Positions 13,745 through 15,745 of a stretch of 15,745 bases of DNA are shown here, one piece after another. The DNA comes from Bacteroidales bacterium (lineage in GTDB: Bacteria > Bacteroidota > Bacteroidia > Bacteroidales > UBA12077), in assembly GCA_030600865.1 (NCBI GenBank), contig JAUVUS010000008.1, positions 1-15,745 on the forward strand, given 5' to 3'. The number at the start of each line of letters is the position of its first letter. Within the stretch, counting starts at the first letter, position 1. The notes beneath the pieces were generated by a model, which had not been told where the DNA came from, searched no databases, and saw only the letters and a list, made by a program, of their open reading frames with translations. Position numbers and translations under genes: made by a program.

Positions 13745-15310
13745 TTATTCTTCTATTTCTTCAAGTTTCTTTTGTATTCTAACTAAAGCTTCTTCTAAGG
13801 TTTCATCAGGGCATATATAATTATATTCTCCCCAGAACTGATGATCATATTGAAAGTTTTCATCAATAAAAACATTACTTGTAGAAATAGTTTCAATTCT
13901 TTTAAATCGTTTAACATCAACAGTATCAATATTATTAGCTGCAAATTCGAATATGGTTTTAAAATCAGTGGAAAATAACTTTCTTTTATATTTAACCTTA
14001 AACTCTAATTCGCCTCTGACAAGGTTTATAAAATATTTATTATTTATTTTTCTGTAATTTATAAGATATTTAACAACAGTTGGTTTAACACGTGTACCAA
14101 AAGCTTTTTTTACAATCAGGCTACTTCCTAATTTCTCTAAAGCTTCAGCCGTAATATTAAACTCAACAGCAACAATCGCTAAACGATCTGTATTTATATA
14201 AATATTCCCTTCAAATGAATTGTCTTCAAGATAAAATCTTGGTTTAAAGCTTATTACGTAAGCCGAGCTGTTATCGAAATTTACAATTTCTATTATGTTG
14301 TAATTAAAATAATGGAAGGATTCTTCTGTTAAAAAATAAGAAGGATTTTTTATAAGATCGAGATAAAGACTTGCATACAATCCTCCCTTTAGTTTTAACG
14401 AAACCGTATCGGCTTGCGAAAAATATTCGTTTTTTCGATTTTTCAACAATTTAATTTGATCTGAATATAAACCTAAATAAGGACTTTTATAAACCTCAAG
14501 AACAGCTTCTGTTATTGAAGCCAGTTCATTTTTGTTTGTTACAATCTCCCTGTAAAAGGATGTTATATAATAAGGATCTGTATAATAGTTATCTTTAATT
14601 TTGTCAATTGCTTGTCCCAAAATAATTTCAGCATTATTACTCCTGATAATAACCTCCTGAATTTGAAAACGATCTTGTTTTAAGTAAATTTTATTTTTGT
14701 AAAAGGATAATTGATTGATAGGTATATATGTATTCTTGTACCCTATATATGAAACCGCCAGTGTATCTAATAAATTGTTATATGATATTTTCAAATTAAA
14801 ATGACCCCGATCATTAGAGACTGTCCCAATACTTTTTCCTAAAAGTGATATATTAGCAAATGCAAGTGGCTCTCCGGATTCTCTGTCATATATACTTCCA
14901 ATTATTTGCAAAAAGCTTTTGCTCTCTGTTATTCCATTTCTAGATGCTAATGCTAAATTATATATTAAATTCTTTTTGCGAATTACAATTTGTTTGTCTA
15001 CAACATAGAACGTTAGTGTTGTGTCATTCAGAAGATTCGATAAAAGATTTTTTAGTACTATTTCTTCGTAGTTAACCTTAATTTCATTCTCCGATGCTAT
15101 TAAGTCAGAATTATATGAAAATTCATAACCAACAATATCTCCAATTTCATTTAGTCCTTCGTAAAGAGATATGCTACGTGTTTTATATGTAATTACACTA
15201 TCTAAAATAGAATTAGTTTGAGAAAAAGTTTGTAAAGGTCTAAAAACAAATACCATGACTCCTATTAAAAGAATCATGGTATTTATAATATTACGCTTTT
15301 TGTTAATCAT
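13745..15310 (-). CDS. STN + CarboxypepD_reg-like envelope protein, FecR-associated, no TonB barrel
   Basis: A 521-residue exported protein. It has a signal peptide (hydrophobic 12-24, cleavage near FSQTN at 30-33). An STN (secretin/TonB short N-terminal) domain spans about 39-112: ISLYEGLNEIGDIVGYEFSY, then LLNDTTLTFYVVDKQIVI. A CarboxypepD_reg-like Ig domain spans about 134-212: GSIYDRESGEPLAFANISL, then VSNDRGHFNLKI and VSYIGYK. After that, about 225-500 is a beta-rich region that opens with AIDKIKDNYYTDPYYITSFYRE (written here as the AIDKIKDNYY and SFYRE motifs). This type is common in Bacteroidota proteins annotated only by the regulatory domain. STN domains contact FecR-type anti-sigma factors, and a FecR C-terminus lies 46 bases upstream, so a signalling role is likely. 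The length and the absence of a plug and barrel exclude a TonB-dependent receptor. It converges with the GH16-like gene. Confidence 0.88.
   Translation of the reverse strand: MINKKRNIINTMILLIGVMVFVFRPLQTFSQTNSILDSVITYKTRSISLYEGLNEIGDIVGYEFSYNSDLIASENEIKVNYEEIVLKNLLSNLLNDTTLTFYVVDKQIVIRKKNLIYNLALASRNGITESKSFLQIIGSIYDRESGEPLAFANISLLGKSIGTVSNDRGHFNLKISYNNLLDTLAVSYIGYKNTYIPINQLSFYKNKIYLKQDRFQIQEVIIRSNNAEIILGQAIDKIKDNYYTDPYYITSFYREIVTNKNELASITEAVLEVYKSPYLGLYSDQIKLLKNRKNEYFSQADTVSLKLKGGLYASLYLDLIKNPSYFLTEESFHYFNYNIIEIVNFDNSSAYVISFKPRFYLEDNSFEGNIYINTDRLAIVAVEFNITAEALEKLGSSLIVKKAFGTRVKPTVVKYLINYRKINNKYFINLVRGELEFKVKYKRKLFSTDFKTIFEFAANNIDTVDVKRFKRIETISTSNVFIDENFQYDHQFWGEYNYICPDETLEEALVRIQKKLEEIEE
15248..15284 (-). 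repeat. 11-bp perfect inverted repeat just inside the STN gene
   Basis: AAATACCATGA (15248-15258) and TCATGGTATTT (15274-15284) are exact reverse complements around a 15-base loop. In the mRNA this forms a hairpin starting about 26 bases after the start codon, within the signal-peptide codons. It could tune translation, but it may be chance in AT-rich sequence. Confidence 0.45.
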
Positions 15311-15356
15311 AAATTACTGCATATAAAAGAAATTTAATATACAGATAATTTTGAAA

Positions 15357-15745
15357 TTAACTATCATGTTTTACAAGATAAATTTGATCATCAGTGCTTT
15401 CAATTTTTAAATTAAAAGTCAAGCAAATAACATTTAAAATAGAATCAATATCCTGATCCTTGAATATGGACGTATATCTTAACTCTAACACGTCCGGATT
15501 CTTGCATTCTATCTTAGTTTTGTAAACTTTATTTAAAGTTTTAATTACCATTTCTAAATTATCTTCGTGAAATACAATTTCTTTAGTTTTCCATGCAACT
15601 ATATTCTGATCATTATTTTTTGTTTTGGTAAGCTTTTCTGTGCTTAAAACTCCTATATCACCAGGGTTTATTAAGATTTTTTCGTCACCGTTTTTCATTC
15701 TGGATAGCTGAACCAAGACTGCGATGATAAACACAGAAAATGGTC
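15357..15745 (-). CDS. FecR-family anti-sigma factor, C-terminal part (DUF4974); 5' end outside window
   Basis: Only the last 128 or so codons are present; the reading frame stays open to the right edge, so the GTG at 15734 is not taken as the start. The stretch GDEKILINPGDIGVLS fits the end of a FecR domain. AWKTKEIVFHEDNLEMVIK, then LNKVYKTKIE, and finally IDSILNVICLTFNLKIE match the FecR C-terminal DUF4974 domain, which sits in the periplasm and contacts STN domains. FecR proteins hold an ECF sigma factor inactive until a surface receptor is engaged; that sigma gene would be expected upstream, outside the window. The residues at the very edge (PFSVFIIAVLVQL) are hydrophobic and do not show the usual FecR GTxFxV motif in frame, so the N-terminal architecture cannot be judged. 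The downstream STN gene starts 46 bases after its stop, so they are likely cotranscribed. Confidence 0.85.
   Translation of the reverse strand, partial: PFSVFIIAVLVQLSRMKNGDEKILINPGDIGVLSTEKLTKTKNNDQNIVAWKTKEIVFHEDNLEMVIKTLNKVYKTKIECKNPDVLELRYTSIFKDQDIDSILNVICLTFNLKIESTDDQIYLVKHDS

Overview
The window looks like a chromosomal segment of a low-GC member of the Bacteroidota, probably the Bacteroidales/Marinilabiliales side, although the order is a guess. The evidence is the protein families: a DUF5916 outer-membrane protein with a CBM9-like N-terminus, a FecR (DUF4974) protein followed by an STN/CarboxypepD_reg-like protein, and a flexirubin-type DarA/DarB pair. Start regions are A-rich with no strong Shine-Dalgarno, and several genes have candidate promoters resembling the Bacteroidota TTG-N~20-TAnnTTTG type. 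I see no rRNA, tRNA, CRISPR array, transposase, integrase or phage gene.

Layout. (1) Positions 1-2653, minus strand: darA then darB, a two-gene operon for dialkylresorcinol/cyclohexanedione lipid synthesis, closed by an intrinsic terminator at 74-100. Upstream of it lies a separate small four-helix membrane protein. A 15-bp perfect inverted repeat abuts the candidate darA promoter. A further minus-strand promoter near 22-52 points off the left edge. (2) Positions 2654-6810, plus strand: an exported M14 zinc carboxypeptidase and a CBM9-like/DUF5916 outer-membrane barrel 28 bp apart, likely one operon, ended by a terminator near 6791-6810. A terminator-like hairpin lies in the carboxypeptidase leader. 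(3) 6911-9151, plus: an exported caspase-like (C14) protein fused to a TolB/FlgO-like domain and TPR repeats. (4) 9152-9472: non-coding, with interleaved inverted repeats. (5) 9473-11527, plus: a probable lipoprotein zinc metallopeptidase of M3-like type, followed by a good terminator. (6) 11680-13737, plus: a protein with about 72-residue charged repeats and a C-terminal GH16-like domain. It has no signal peptide, and the GH16 acid/base glutamate is lysine. (7) 13745-15745, minus, convergent with the previous gene: a FecR C-terminal fragment and then an STN + CarboxypepD_reg-like protein with no TonB-dependent barrel.

How the genes may work together: darA and darB act in one pathway. The M14 peptidase and the DUF5916 barrel probably share expression and an envelope location. 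The FecR and STN proteins look like a cell-surface signalling pair, with any sigma factor lying beyond the right edge. The caspase-like, M3-like and M14 genes give the middle of the window an exported-peptidase theme, but terminators separate them, so a shared function is only inference. The least explained item is the repeat/GH16-like protein at 11680-13737.
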